Source: Thermocladium sp. UBA166 (GTDB lineage Archaea; Thermoproteota; Thermoprotei; Thermoproteales; Thermocladiaceae). Taken from it: 64,000 bases of DNA. The stretch lies in assembly GCA_002508315.1 (NCBI GenBank), contig DAHE01000006.1, positions 10,735 to 74,734 of the forward strand, in the 5' to 3' direction. Numbering within the stretch: position 1 is the stretch's first letter; each line of letters begins with the position of its first letter. The translations under genes were made by a program, and so were the position numbers. Positions 55,801-64,000 of the stretch are shown one piece after another. A model generated the notes under the pieces. It saw nothing but the letters and a program-made list of their open reading frames with translations. It searched no databases and was not told the origin of the DNA.

Positions 55801-57654
55801 ATGAAGGCATTGATGCTCCTCATAATCGCATTAACTATAGCCGGAGTCGCGATGGGGGCTCAAGGATGGACTGCCAGGCAAGTATACATTAAATCAGTCA
55901 CTATCCACGCGCTGGCGGTGACTAGCAACAACAGCGGAGCAGTCATTAACATAACGGTGACGGCAATAACCCCCGGAATAGGTAATATATATGTTGCAAC
56001 GTCTCCCCTGCCCATAGGGGAGGGAGGATCATTCATAGCATCGAGCCAGATGGCTGCCATAATGGCTGCCTCAATGGCGGATATACCCTTCACAAAGTAC
56101 GACTTCCTGGTCAATTCATCCTCAAATACGCTGGAGATAGGGGGGCCGTCGGCGAGCGGCTACATGACTATCGGCATATTCTCCCTCCTCGACAATAGAA
56201 CCCTCAATTCATCGGTCACCATGACTGGAATGATAATGCCGGACGGAACTATAGGGCCCGTCGGCGGCATACCCTATAAGATAAGGGCGGCGGCAAGCAT
56301 GGGCTATAAGGTAGTGCTCGTACCGTATGGCCAGCAAATATATACGTCACCCACATCAGCACCGGTTAACCTGATATCACTGGGAAAGAAGCTGGGAGTA
56401 ACAGTAATACCTGTCAGCACCGCTTATCAAGCAGCTCATTATCTGACCGGCGTAAGCCTACCCCCCAACCAAACGCTGTCGCTGCCTCCCTACTACATCA
56501 ACATGACTAAGTATCTATACGAGACGCTGCTATTCAATAAGAGCATAATACCCACGGGGACCCTGGAGGCGGCCGAGTACTATGCAAATCAGGATAATTA
56601 CTACACCGCCGCCAGCCTAATCTATAGCAGTTTGATAAACTATTATCAATCCAGTTTCTCGTCCCTTACATCCTCCCAGATAAGAAACGAGGTAAAATCA
56701 ATAAACTCAACAATCAACAATTACCTAGCCCTTCTCAATAAAACCTCGGTGACCAGCGTCAACATAGACGTCATGGTCGGAATGTATGATAGGATATACC
56801 AAGCACAGCAGCTGCTCAATCAAACCATGACTGACCTAAGCGCGGACAGCCTTGGAGGGGCAAGGGCCAATTTATCGGCGGCATACGTGAGGGTGGCAAC
56901 CCTTGAGTACTGGTATGAGTTATTAAAGGGAATTAGTGGGGGGTATCCAATACCTAACCAATTGCTGTACAAGATATCCCAGGACTACCTATCATATGCG
57001 CAGTCCACTGTAACATACCTATACTCCTTGACGCAGGCCGAGGGAATATCGGCGTTATTCGCCGGCGAGATAAATCAATTGCTGAGCGAGGTGAACAATG
57101 CCCAGACCTACTTCGGCGAGGGCAATTACTTGATGGCGTTGAGCAATAGCTTGGACGTCATATCGGAGACCAGCACCATGCTTCACCTCATATTCATGTC
57201 GTCCCAATCCGCATCTTATGAGGCGGGTCTGCTCTCCACCGTGAGGCAACTAGCCCTTTACTCAGCCAGCAAGCTGGAGAAGTGCAATGTAACTCCCCTG
57301 CTGCCTCTTTCCTACATACAATACGGGGATTATTGGTATGGTCAATACAACTCCACAGCCACGAATTCCACGGGAGGCGACTCAAGCTACTTCAGCACTG
57401 CCCTGAACCTATATGAGATGTCGTCGGCATACTCCAACGTGGTTCTTCAACTCATAAAGACGGTGGCCGCGTGCAACGCGACCTACACTATATCCGTCCC
57501 CGTCATAAATGAGACCCTTAGCACGTCGACGTCCAGCGTCCCACCCACCTCAACTCAATCCACAATACCTACCACAATAAATCCGCTCACATTCACGGTG
57601 GGTATGCTTATGGTGCTCGCCGCCTTGGCCATAGTGATCAAGTTCAGCAAATAA
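55801..57654 (+). CDS. Secreted Lon-type (S16) protease-domain protein, COG1750-like
   Basis: About 617 residues. A signal peptide (MKALMLLIIALTIAGVAMGA) is followed by a domain resembling the proteolytic part of Lon: LEIGGPSASGYMTIGIFSLL, with a candidate nucleophile Ser, and TGMIMPDGTIGPVGGIPYKI, with a candidate Lys, spaced as in the Ser-Lys dyad. A long helical middle and a C-terminal membrane helix (TVGMLMVLAALAIVIKF) after a Ser/Thr-rich linker complete it. It probably acts outside the membrane. I use the ATG at 55801 because the TATA TTTTTAAAT is 26 nt upstream; 55792 is the alternative. Confidence 0.85.
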   Translation: MKALMLLIIALTIAGVAMGAQGWTARQVYIKSVTIHALAVTSNNSGAVINITVTAITPGIGNIYVATSPLPIGEGGSFIASSQMAAIMAASMADIPFTKYDFLVNSSSNTLEIGGPSASGYMTIGIFSLLDNRTLNSSVTMTGMIMPDGTIGPVGGIPYKIRAAASMGYKVVLVPYGQQIYTSPTSAPVNLISLGKKLGVTVIPVSTAYQAAHYLTGVSLPPNQTLSLPPYYINMTKYLYETLLFNKSIIPTGTLEAAEYYANQDNYYTAASLIYSSLINYYQSSFSSLTSSQIRNEVKSINSTINNYLALLNKTSVTSVNIDVMVGMYDRIYQAQQLLNQTMTDLSADSLGGARANLSAAYVRVATLEYWYELLKGISGGYPIPNQLLYKISQDYLSYAQSTVTYLYSLTQAEGISALFAGEINQLLSEVNNAQTYFGEGNYLMALSNSLDVISETSTMLHLIFMSSQSASYEAGLLSTVRQLALYSASKLEKCNVTPLLPLSYIQYGDYWYGQYNSTATNSTGGDSSYFSTALNLYEMSSAYSNVVLQLIKTVAACNATYTISVPVINETLSTSTSSVPPTSTQSTIPTTINPLTFTVGMLMVLAALAIVIKFSK

Positions 57655-57692
57655 GCATTCATAGCGATCGTTTCTACGCCTATTGCCGCGCA

Positions 57693-57721
57693 TCCAATCC
57701 CCTTTCGTCCAATCCCCTTTC
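57693..57721. repeat. Two tandem copies of a 14-bp unit
   Basis: TCCAATCCCCTTTC occurs at 57693-57706 and 57708-57721, separated by one G. It sits between the S16 gene and the next membrane protein, upstream of the latter's TATA. Confidence 0.7.
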
Positions 57722-57787
57722 AAGGAAGGTTCAGGGGCTATTCATTTATGAGGTAAGTTTATAAGCGATGCGGCAAACGATGTTGTA

Positions 57788-58192
57788 ATGGATGTAGGAG
57801 TGGGGCTTGGCGATCGCGTGAGGGCCGTGCTCATTGTAATTCCAGCCACTGGATTACTCATGGTATCATCTCTATTCGCTGAAGGACTGCCCCGATTGCT
57901 ATTATTGTTATCGGGCGTGGCCATCATCTACCCATTGATGGTGATTTCCAAATCCATGGGGCGGAGAAGATGGGGAGAGAGGATTGGATCATTTGGAAAC
58001 TGCGTGTTATACAATAATGGTATATACATAAATATCGCTAAAGGATTGGATCTCTTCATTGAGTGGAACGATATATCCAGATGGGAGGCAATGAAGAATG
58101 GAGGTTCCCTCATAGTTACGAGCGACGGGACAGAAATCGAGACTGCCCTACCGTATGGGGAACTCGAGAAGAGACTGCCCAAGAATGCATGA
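57788..58192 (+). CDS. Small membrane protein with PH-like domain
   Basis: The 134-residue protein has two adjacent membrane helices (AVLIVIPATGLLMVSSLFAEG and LPRLLLLLSGVAIIYPLMV) and then a small beta-rich soluble domain (CVLYNNGIYINIAKGLDLFIEWNDISRWEAM) of the kind annotated as bacterial/archaeal PH-like. Function unknown. TATA-like GTTTATAAGC lies about 26 nt upstream of the ATG. Confidence 0.72.
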   Translation: MDVGVGLGDRVRAVLIVIPATGLLMVSSLFAEGLPRLLLLLSGVAIIYPLMVISKSMGRRRWGERIGSFGNCVLYNNGIYINIAKGLDLFIEWNDISRWEAMKNGGSLIVTSDGTEIETALPYGELEKRLPKNA

Positions 58193-58261
58193 ATGCCATA
58201 TATTACCCATTCTATTATGCCATGAGTTAAATGCTTATAAGCCATGGATTATCCAAGGAAT

Positions 58262-58316
58262 TTGTGATGAAAGCTGGTATTCCAGAGATCGTGACGAGTG
58301 ATACCAAGGCTGAATA
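58262..58316 (+). ncRNA. C/D box sRNA upstream of rnpB
   Basis: Boxes in order: C (GTGATGA, 58264-58270), 12-nt guide (58271-58282), D' (CAGA, 58283-58286, one change from CTGA), spacer GATC or so, C' (GTGACGA, 58291-58297), 12-nt guide (58298-58309), D (CTGA, 58310-58313). TATA GCTTATAAGC at 58233-58242 is about 26 nt before the expected 5' end, so it has its own promoter. Guides are AAGCTGGTATTC and GTGATACCAAGG; targets not assigned. Confidence 0.78.
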
Positions 58317-58371
58317 CTCACTTTACGGTTCCTCGTGGGAAGGTTTATAAACTCGCATGTAGCTTAATTAT

Positions 58372-58600
58372 GAGCCCTCCATGGGTAGATAATCGCAATG
58401 CGCGGGGTCGTCACGGCGACGGACGGCCTCAGGAAACTCCCCCTACCCGCATGGGTCCCTCGGGGCGACCCGACGGGTAAAGCCGAAAGGGGACGTTGGT
58501 CCAAATAGGGGCCTGTGAGGAACCATGCGACGAGGCCCGGGTAGGACCTTAGACCAATGCCACAGAAGGGGGGTTATGATTATCTACTCATGGAGGGCGG
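58372..58600 (+). ncRNA. rnpB: RNase P RNA, reduced type (type T)
   Basis: The RNA is recognisable by its conserved P4-forming regions: CAGGAAACTCC (58430-58440, equal to the GAGGAAAGUCC of CR-I) and CCACAGAAGGGGGG (58560-58573, equal to the ACAGAA of CR-V), and by a long terminal P1 helix: the first 21 nt from 58374 pair with 58578-58598 with only one G-U. Total length of about 229 nt leaves almost no room for the specificity domain, which is the hallmark of type T RNase P RNA of Thermoproteaceae. TATA GTTTATAAACTC at about 58343-58353 sits 26 nt upstream. Confidence 0.88.
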
Positions 58601-58636
58601 CCAAAATCCTTTAAATAATGCTGGGATGATTAATCC

Positions 58637-59584
58637 ATGGGCAGGAAAACGCTCGCCGCGGTCCTGCGCGAGTATAACAAACCATTATCGCTGGAGTACA
58701 TAGATCTAGAGCCCGGACTGGGCGAAGCAATAATCAACGTCAAGGCCAGCGGGGTATGCGGCCGCGACATAGTGATATGGAGGGGGGGATTCAAGCTTAA
58801 CCCGCCCCTAGTCTTGGGGCATGAAGTGTTCGGCGAATTAGACGGAAAGCCCGTTGGGGTCTACGGCGCGGTGACTTGTGGGAAGTGCGATTACTGTAGG
58901 ACGGGCAGGGAGAATTTGTGCAATGAGTTAACGTTCCTGGGCGAGGGGAGGCTTGGGGGGTACGCAGAGGCTGTGGCGGTGCCAATTCGCAATGTATTCG
59001 AGCTGCCCGATGATCAATTCGAGAAATACGCGGCGGCAACGTGTCCCCTAGCCACCGCGATACACGCTGCTCGATTGGCGGATCCCCGGGGCCGGAAGGT
59101 TATGGTGACGGGGGCCGGCGGAAGCGTTGGGATACACATGATTCAGTACCTGAAGGCCCTGGGAGCCAGGGTAGTGGCCGTCACGTCCAGCGGGAAGAAG
59201 CCTAAGGTAGAGAAATACGCAGATGAGGTGGTGCTGGAGGGAGAGAGGTATTCAGGTAAGGTAGATATAGTGTACGATAACGTGGGCGCGCCGACTATAA
59301 ATGAAGGACTCCGCGGCCTGGATAAGGAGGGGGTTTTAGTCCTAATAGGCAACGTGGAGGGACAAGAAATAGTCCTAAAGCGGCCCGCGTTGACCATAAT
59401 GAGGGAGCAACGCATAATTGGATCCGCTGCCTACACCTCCGCCGAGGTCAGGGAGGCAGTTAAGCTGATCCACGATGGAGCCATAAACACGGAGTTCACC
59501 CCATATAAGTTGAGGGACGTGAACAAGGCCATCGATGACGTTATTAATAGAAGGGTGCCCGGCAAGGCCGTTCTAATTCCCTAG
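58637..59584 (+). CDS. Zinc-dependent alcohol dehydrogenase (MDR family)
   Basis: The 315-residue protein has the GroES-like domain with catalytic zinc ligands (GVCGRDIVIWRGG, GHEVFGELDG) and a structural zinc lobe CGKCDYCRTGRENLC (four Cys at the usual spacing). The cofactor domain is MVTGAGGSVGIHMIQYLKALGARVVAVTSS. It oxidises or reduces an alcohol/aldehyde; the substrate is open. The second half is a little shorter than the usual 340-350 residues. TATA CTTTAAATAAT about 26 nt upstream. Its stop overlaps the rpl18 stop on the other strand. Confidence 0.9.
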   Translation: MGRKTLAAVLREYNKPLSLEYIDLEPGLGEAIINVKASGVCGRDIVIWRGGFKLNPPLVLGHEVFGELDGKPVGVYGAVTCGKCDYCRTGRENLCNELTFLGEGRLGGYAEAVAVPIRNVFELPDDQFEKYAAATCPLATAIHAARLADPRGRKVMVTGAGGSVGIHMIQYLKALGARVVAVTSSGKKPKVEKYADEVVLEGERYSGKVDIVYDNVGAPTINEGLRGLDKEGVLVLIGNVEGQEIVLKRPALTIMREQRIIGSAAYTSAEVREAVKLIHDGAINTEFTPYKLRDVNKAIDDVINRRVPGKAVLIP

Positions 59585-60189
59585 GCCTCAGCCGTGGCCT
59601 TGACCTTCACCTGCTCCTCTATCTTCTTTTTAGTCTCCTCGAAATTCGCAACTACGTCGCTGGGGTTCAATCCATTCTTGAAGTAATCCGAGAACTTGCT
59701 TTTCAGCTTCTCCTCATCACCTGCCATGCTGGACGCATGATCCGCTATGTGTTTCCCGCTCACCCGCTCCTCGCTTGGAAATGAATCCTCGCTTTGGGGA
59801 ACCTCCATGCCAGCATCTATTGCGCCCTTAGCGGCAGCGAATACCCTGGCACCCGCCATCGGCACGTGAAGGCCTATGTCCAACACTGCATCCCCCAATC
59901 CCCTTGACAACGCTCGCTTCCCCAATAGAAAGCCCGTTAAATAGGCGGCGGGTAGGTTCTTCAATCCACCCTTCCACCCAAACCTCCTCAAATCCTTGCT
60001 GGTGGCGGACGCCAACGTGACGTCCCCCTCCGGCTTCGCGCGGATTATCTGAGCTATTATATACCTATTGGTCCTCCTCACGACCAGCCTATTCTTGCCG
60101 CTTATAACCATCACTGCCCTCTTCTTGTAATTTGTCTTGCCCTCCCTTCTCCTCCTGAACTTAACCTTATACATGCCTCCACTGGCCAC
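59581..60189 (-). CDS. rpl18: 50S ribosomal protein uL18
   Basis: The 202-residue protein starts MASGGMYKVKFRRRREGKTN, typical of archaeal uL18, and contains LVVRRTNRYIIAQIIRAKPEGDVTLASA and KNLPAAYLTGFLLGKRAL. uL18 binds 5S rRNA. The first ATG is retained because the archaeal consensus also begins MATGP-like. It lies 6 nt after rpl19e. The usual partners uS5, uL30 and uL15 are not downstream; the operon is cut to two genes. Confidence 0.95.
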   Translation of the reverse strand: MASGGMYKVKFRRRREGKTNYKKRAVMVISGKNRLVVRRTNRYIIAQIIRAKPEGDVTLASATSKDLRRFGWKGGLKNLPAAYLTGFLLGKRALSRGLGDAVLDIGLHVPMAGARVFAAAKGAIDAGMEVPQSEDSFPSEERVSGKHIADHASSMAGDEEKLKSKFSDYFKNGLNPSDVVANFEETKKKIEEQVKVKATAEA

Positions 60190-60195
60190 TCTTGA

Positions 60196-60648
60196 TCACC
60201 TGCCTCCCTCTATTATATGATTCTGAATCATATACGCGCGAAGGCTGGACAGAGACTCGAAGTAGCCTCCCTTAACCATAAGGTAAAGCCTACGCCATGT
60301 CTTGGAATCTATGGTGCCTTTATGCTTCAAGTAATTCAGAAATCTTCTCATGTTCCTAACCCTATTAATCCATTGCCTCCTCTCATCCATCCTAGCCGAC
60401 TTAGGGCCCCTTCGTTTGCCTTGCCCCCTCCTTCTCCCCTTACTCTTCTTTTCATGCAGAAGCCTCCAGCGGCCCCTACTATTTCCTCTCTTGGGCTCCA
60501 CCATTATCACTCCCTCCTTTAATAAGGACCTAGCATCGGATCTAGTGGCAACCTCGGCCAGTCTATCGGCGGCCTCGGGCGATACCTTTATGCGCGACGA
60601 TGCCTCTCCCAATGCCCTGCTTATCAATTTCTTGGCTTGCGAAACCAT
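60196..60648 (-). CDS. rpl19e: 50S ribosomal protein eL19
   Basis: About 150 residues with the eL19 pattern: QAKKLISRALGEASSRIKV at the start, RGRRRGQGKRRGPKSARMDE near residue 75 and YLMVKGGYFESLSSLRAYM near the end. It is a 23S rRNA-binding protein found in archaea and eukaryotes. A GTG at 60657 opens the frame, but the TATA ATTTTAAAT (60672-60684) is 26 nt before the ATG at 60648. Confidence 0.95.
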   Translation of the reverse strand: MVSQAKKLISRALGEASSRIKVSPEAADRLAEVATRSDARSLLKEGVIMVEPKRGNSRGRWRLLHEKKSKGRRRGQGKRRGPKSARMDERRQWINRVRNMRRFLNYLKHKGTIDSKTWRRLYLMVKGGYFESLSSLRAYMIQNHIIEGGR

Positions 60649-60675
60649 TGCGGGCACACCTTATATTTGCTCATT

Positions 60676-61950
60676 TTAAATTTTGTGCTCATATTTCTTC
60701 TCCACCACCTCTAGTAAGACGCCGCCCAACCCCCTTGGATTGATGAAGGCCACCCTGGAGCCCTCCGCCCCCTTGCTGGAGGCCGGCAAGAACTCCAACC
60801 CAACGCTCGACGCCGCCTTCTTGAACTCATCCAAGTTATCCACCAAGATGGCCACATGGTGAATGCCCTCGCGTCTCTCCAGGAACCTGGCCACGGTGCT
60901 GTCCCCGCTTAACGGAATCAACACCTCCACCCTGGAGTTAGATAGACCCAGCATCACTACCTTGACTCCCTGCTCCTCCACCACCTCCTCCCCTATCTTC
61001 CTTATCCCCAACGCCGCCAGCTTCCCTATCAATGACTCGGCGTCCCTCGCAGCTACCGCCACGTGGTCCAACCGCGGGCCCCTCAGCCCCATCACCCTAG
61101 CCGCGGCCTCCCTGGGCCTCAACGAGCCTTTCCTTGCCTCGCGCAGCTCCGCGCTCTTCTCGATCAATTCATCGAGCAGCGCTTGGGCGTGTAATCGCAT
61201 CATCAATTCAAGCCTATTGCTCAATATATTTGTCAATAATCCATTGCTCTCCAAGTAATTATGATGATCCTCTATGGCTTTAATCAACTCGGGCACTCCC
61301 TGGCCGTATAGGGGAGATACCTTGAGGGACTTGGGGCCCCATGCCCTGGGGGCAACCATCCGCAACATTGCCTCTATGTCCAGAAGCACCTTATCCGACT
61401 CCGGCGAGTCGCCCTTGCTGGCCACGTAGATGTCCCCAATCTCCATCAATCCCATCTTCAACGCTTGTATCTCGTCCCCGGCCAAGGGAGGCAACAGAAC
61501 AACCACTGTGTCCACTATTTTCCTAACATCCGTGTCGACTTGCCCCGCGCCAACCGTTTCCAAGAATATGTAGTCAGCGCCCACGTGCTCCAATAGATTC
61601 ACGGTGGAGATGGCCTCATATGAGAGGCCGCCCCTGCTTCCATGAGTGGCCAGGCTCCTTATGAATATGTTGGGATGATCGGAGAGGTCCTGCATTCTTA
61701 TCCTATTGCCCATAAATGACCCACCGCTGAAGGGGCTCGTGGGATCTATGGTTAGGGCAGCCAATTTTAAATTGCCGGGAAGCATCTTCATCATGGCATA
61801 TATCAACGTGCTTTTACCGGCGCCCGGAGGACCCGTTATCCCCACTACCCTGCTCCTCCTGACAGGCTCGTAATCCAATTCCTCGCCGTCCTCTATCAGA
61901 GATATCAACTTAGATATTGCCTGCTTATCCCACTTCATAGCGGCTTCCAT
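60676..61950 (-). CDS. MeaB-like GTPase fused to methylmalonyl-CoA epimerase
   Basis: Residues 1-~285 are a MeaB/ArgK G3E GTPase: GITGPPGAGKSTLIYAM, DPTSPFSGGSFMGNRIRM, ATHGSRGGLS and FLETVGAGQVDTDV. Residues ~300-424 are a vicinal-oxygen-chelate domain equal to methylmalonyl-CoA epimerase: RLDHVAVAARDAESLIGKL, GIHHVAILVDNLDEF and FINPRGLGGVLLEVVE. MeaB guards and reloads B12 on methylmalonyl-CoA mutase; the epimerase makes the (R)-methylmalonyl-CoA that the mutase uses. Both are usually separate proteins. It follows the mutase small-subunit gene with a TGATG overlap and a GGTGAGGAGG ribosome site, so I start at the ATG 61950 rather than the TTG three bases earlier. Confidence 0.93.
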   Translation of the reverse strand: MEAAMKWDKQAISKLISLIEDGEELDYEPVRRSRVVGITGPPGAGKSTLIYAMMKMLPGNLKLAALTIDPTSPFSGGSFMGNRIRMQDLSDHPNIFIRSLATHGSRGGLSYEAISTVNLLEHVGADYIFLETVGAGQVDTDVRKIVDTVVVLLPPLAGDEIQALKMGLMEIGDIYVASKGDSPESDKVLLDIEAMLRMVAPRAWGPKSLKVSPLYGQGVPELIKAIEDHHNYLESNGLLTNILSNRLELMMRLHAQALLDELIEKSAELREARKGSLRPREAAARVMGLRGPRLDHVAVAARDAESLIGKLAALGIRKIGEEVVEEQGVKVVMLGLSNSRVEVLIPLSGDSTVARFLERREGIHHVAILVDNLDEFKKAASSVGLEFLPASSKGAEGSRVAFINPRGLGGVLLEVVEKKYEHKI

Positions 61951-62348
61951 CAAACCCTCCTCACCGCTGCAAGCGACCTTACCTTATCCACTATAATCGA
62001 TAACGGAGTGCCGGGCCCGAACACCTCGGCCACCCCCATTTGCCTAAGCGATTCCTCATCCTCTGGCGGTATTATGCCCCCCACCATTACGGGGACGTCA
62101 ACGCCCCTCCTCCTCATCTCATCCATAAACTCCTTAACCAGCTCCAAATGGGAGCCCGATAGAATGCTTATGCCCACCACGTCCGCATCTTCCTGCACGG
62201 CCGTCTCAACCACCTGGCGAGGCGTCTGCCTCATGCCCGTGTAAACTACATCCATGCCTGCCTCCGCCAATGCCCTGGCTATCACCTTGGCTCCCCTATC
62301 ATGGCCATCCAATCCCAGCTTAGCCACTATCACCTTTATCCTACGCAT
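61950..62348 (-). CDS. mcmA2: Methylmalonyl-CoA mutase, B12-binding subunit
   Basis: The 132-residue protein is the cobalamin-binding domain alone: [22 protein letters not shown] (DxHxxG, His binds cobalt), [15 protein letters not shown], and [15 protein letters not shown] with [13 protein letters not shown]. It needs the large catalytic subunit, which is not in this window. With the MeaB-epimerase fusion it forms an operon for succinyl-CoA/methylmalonyl-CoA conversion, linking to sucCD and to the cobS/cobD cofactor genes. Confidence 0.95.
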   Translation of the reverse strand: MRRIKVIVAKLGLDGHDRGAKVIARALAEAGMDVVYTGMRQTPRQVVETAVQEDADVVGISILSGSHLELVKEFMDEMRRRGVDVPVMVGGIIPPEDEESLRQMGVAEVFGPGTPLSIIVDKVRSLAAVRRV

Positions 62349-62401
62349 ATGGGCGAAAAATGCTATTCAGATTTTTAAATTCTTATTGCGATTCCCCAGC
62401 A

Positions 62402-63166
62402 ATGGACCGCGCCTTGGCGTTTATCGGTGATAGGGAAGATAAGATAAGGGCTAGGCTGGAGTTCAGGAATATGGTGGGAGAGGACTTGCCCATTAAGGAA
62501 TTAACGGCGGTGGCGGAGAGGGAGGGGGCTGGTATCGAGATAATTGAGATCAAGGGCTATGAAGCATGGATAGAGGCCAAAGGCGGCGACTTGACTAAGG
62601 TATTGCCGCGGCTCATATTGACCAGGAGGGCATTCGATGAGAAAGGAAGGGAGATCTACAAGAGGCGACGATTCCTATTCAACGATCCCAAGGCTCCCCA
62701 CCTCGACGTCGAGATCGCTATGCTGATGGTAAATCTGGCCGGGTTGGGCCGCGGCGATCGCGCGCTGGATCCATTCTCCGGCTTCAACACGATAGGCACT
62801 GTAGGCAAGGTCCTTGGAATAGATGTGATCCCCATGGATATATCCAGCGAGGCCCAGGCCGAGGTCAGGGGGGATGCCACGATAATGCCGTTTCGAGGGG
62901 AGGCATTCGACGCGGTGGTGACTGATCCACCGTTTAATAGGATTCACACAGTGAACTCCAGGCTGGACAGCGTTTATTATTTACTTATAAGGGAGGCGGG
63001 GGAGGCAATAAAGCCAGGCGGGCGGATTGTACTGATATACCCCTCCTACCTAAGCGAGTTCATGGAGGATGCCATAATGGAAAGTGATATGGACATCCAT
63101 GCATTTGGGGTTCAATACATGAATGATGCGTTCAGCAGATTCATCGTAACGCTAGTCCCACCATGA
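62402..63166 (+). CDS. RNA or DNA methyltransferase, Trm11/TrmG10-like
   Basis: From the ATG at 62402 the protein is 254 residues. The SAM domain shows RALDPFSGFNTIGTV near residue 120 and the catalytic VVTDPPFNRIH (DPPF) near 180, with IVLIYPSYLSEFM near the end. The DPPF motif and the order of motifs match the archaeal tRNA guanine-N2 methyltransferase group; the N-terminal third probably binds RNA but no clear THUMP domain is visible. The frame opens at 62360; TATA TTTTTAAAT at 62371-62379 is 26 nt before the ATG used. Confidence 0.85.
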   Translation: MDRALAFIGDREDKIRARLEFRNMVGEDLPIKELTAVAEREGAGIEIIEIKGYEAWIEAKGGDLTKVLPRLILTRRAFDEKGREIYKRRRFLFNDPKAPHLDVEIAMLMVNLAGLGRGDRALDPFSGFNTIGTVGKVLGIDVIPMDISSEAQAEVRGDATIMPFRGEAFDAVVTDPPFNRIHTVNSRLDSVYYLLIREAGEAIKPGGRIVLIYPSYLSEFMEDAIMESDMDIHAFGVQYMNDAFSRFIVTLVPP

Positions 63167-63199
63167 TGGCGGTTGATTACATTATCCCCCCCACGGAAA

Positions 63200-63259
63200 G
63201 GTCCATGGCTTGAGCGAACCTCGGCTGGGCGACCGTCGAGGAATTTCCATTTATGGACC
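63200..63259. ncRNA. Stable hairpin between the methyltransferase and CDC48 genes, possible guide RNA
   Basis: GGTCCAT (63200-63206) pairs exactly with ATGGACC (63253-63259). Inside, CCTCGG pairs with the CGAGG-containing end of a short loop (CCTCG/CGAGG). Between the two stems lie facing single strands of about 12 and 11 nt, the size of an H/ACA pseudouridylation pocket. No clear ACA box or promoter is visible, so it is only a candidate; a transcription terminator is less likely because there is no T run. Confidence 0.3.
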
Positions 63260-63284
63260 CCAAAAATACTGAAGGTAAGTTTAA

Positions 63285-64000
<716 letters not shown>

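Noticed and set aside
57693..57721. Start of a CRISPR array
   Set aside because: Only two tandem 14-bp units with no spacers; no other array-like repeats and no cas genes in the window.
58298..58480. 60-codon ORF at the 5' side of rnpB
   Set aside because: It overlaps the RNase P RNA and its promoter; no protein-like features.

Overview
The window looks like a chromosomal segment of a hyperthermophilic or thermophilic crenarchaeon of the family Thermoproteaceae (the Caldivirga / Vulcanisaeta / Thermocladium / Pyrobaculum group; I cannot resolve the genus). The reasons are archaeal-type information genes (aMBF1 next to hflX, uS17, uS19, uL18, eL19, archaeal LeuRS and ProRS, ABCE1, CDC48, HerA), the bifunctional FBP aldolase/phosphatase, a tRNA-Ser with a short anticodon-loop intron, two C/D box sRNAs, and an RNase P RNA so small (about 230 nt) that it fits the reduced 'type T' form known from Thermoproteaceae. 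Many genes have a TATA box (TTTAAA/TTATAA type) about 26 nt before the start codon, i.e. they look leaderless. I used this to correct many starts. Internal operon genes instead show GGTGA-like ribosome sites.

Layout. 0-4 kb: hflX (cut off), mbf1, a small unknown, and a two-gene 2-oxoacid:ferredoxin oxidoreductase. 4-6 kb: an AT-rich island with an MFS transporter and a decayed tRNA-Gly-like sequence. 6-9 kb: rps17, rps19, and cobalamin genes (cobS, cobD-like). 9-19 kb: GH31 alpha-glucosidase, TldD/TldE pair, leuS and proS. 19-24 kb: lipid-type CoA metabolism (SCP2 protein, acyl-CoA dehydrogenase, acyl-CoA synthetase) and gluconeogenesis (tpiA, FBP aldolase/phosphatase), then tRNA-Trp. 24-33 kb: membrane glycosyltransferase plus geranylgeranyl reductase, serS, small membrane proteins, tRNA-Ser, ornithine-cyclodeaminase-like and aminopeptidase-like genes. 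33-44 kb: sucCD, a cysteine-bearing winged-helix regulator, a PTPS/QueD protein, a membrane protein, an aldo-keto reductase, a drug-type MFS transporter, herA and fumarase. 44-47 kb: a sulfide:quinone-oxidoreductase-like flavoprotein between two DUF1641 paralogues, facing a second cysteine-bearing regulator. 47-58 kb: radical SAM protein, ABCE1, a zinc-ribbon protein, a 32-residue acidic ORF, surE, secreted surface proteins, pcp, hsp20 and a secreted Lon-type (S16) protease-like protein. 58-64 kb: C/D sRNA, rnpB, alcohol dehydrogenase, rpl18/rpl19e, a MeaB-epimerase fusion with the B12-binding methylmalonyl-CoA mutase subunit, an RNA methyltransferase and the start of CDC48.

How it works together. 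OFOR, succinyl-CoA synthetase, fumarase, B12 synthesis, methylmalonyl-CoA mutase, its chaperone and epimerase link CoA-ester carbon flow; FBP aldolase/phosphatase and TPI serve gluconeogenesis; the SQR cluster feeds sulfide electrons to quinones.

Most notable observations: a 101-bp stretch repeated without a mismatch in both ATPase halves of ABCE1; two families of dispersed hairpin elements without a transposase (3 and 2 copies), resembling IS200/IS605 or TnpB-guide-RNA ends; the tiny acidic/tryptophan ORF; the paired regulators; and the MeaB-epimerase fusion. I found no CRISPR array and no intact transposase.
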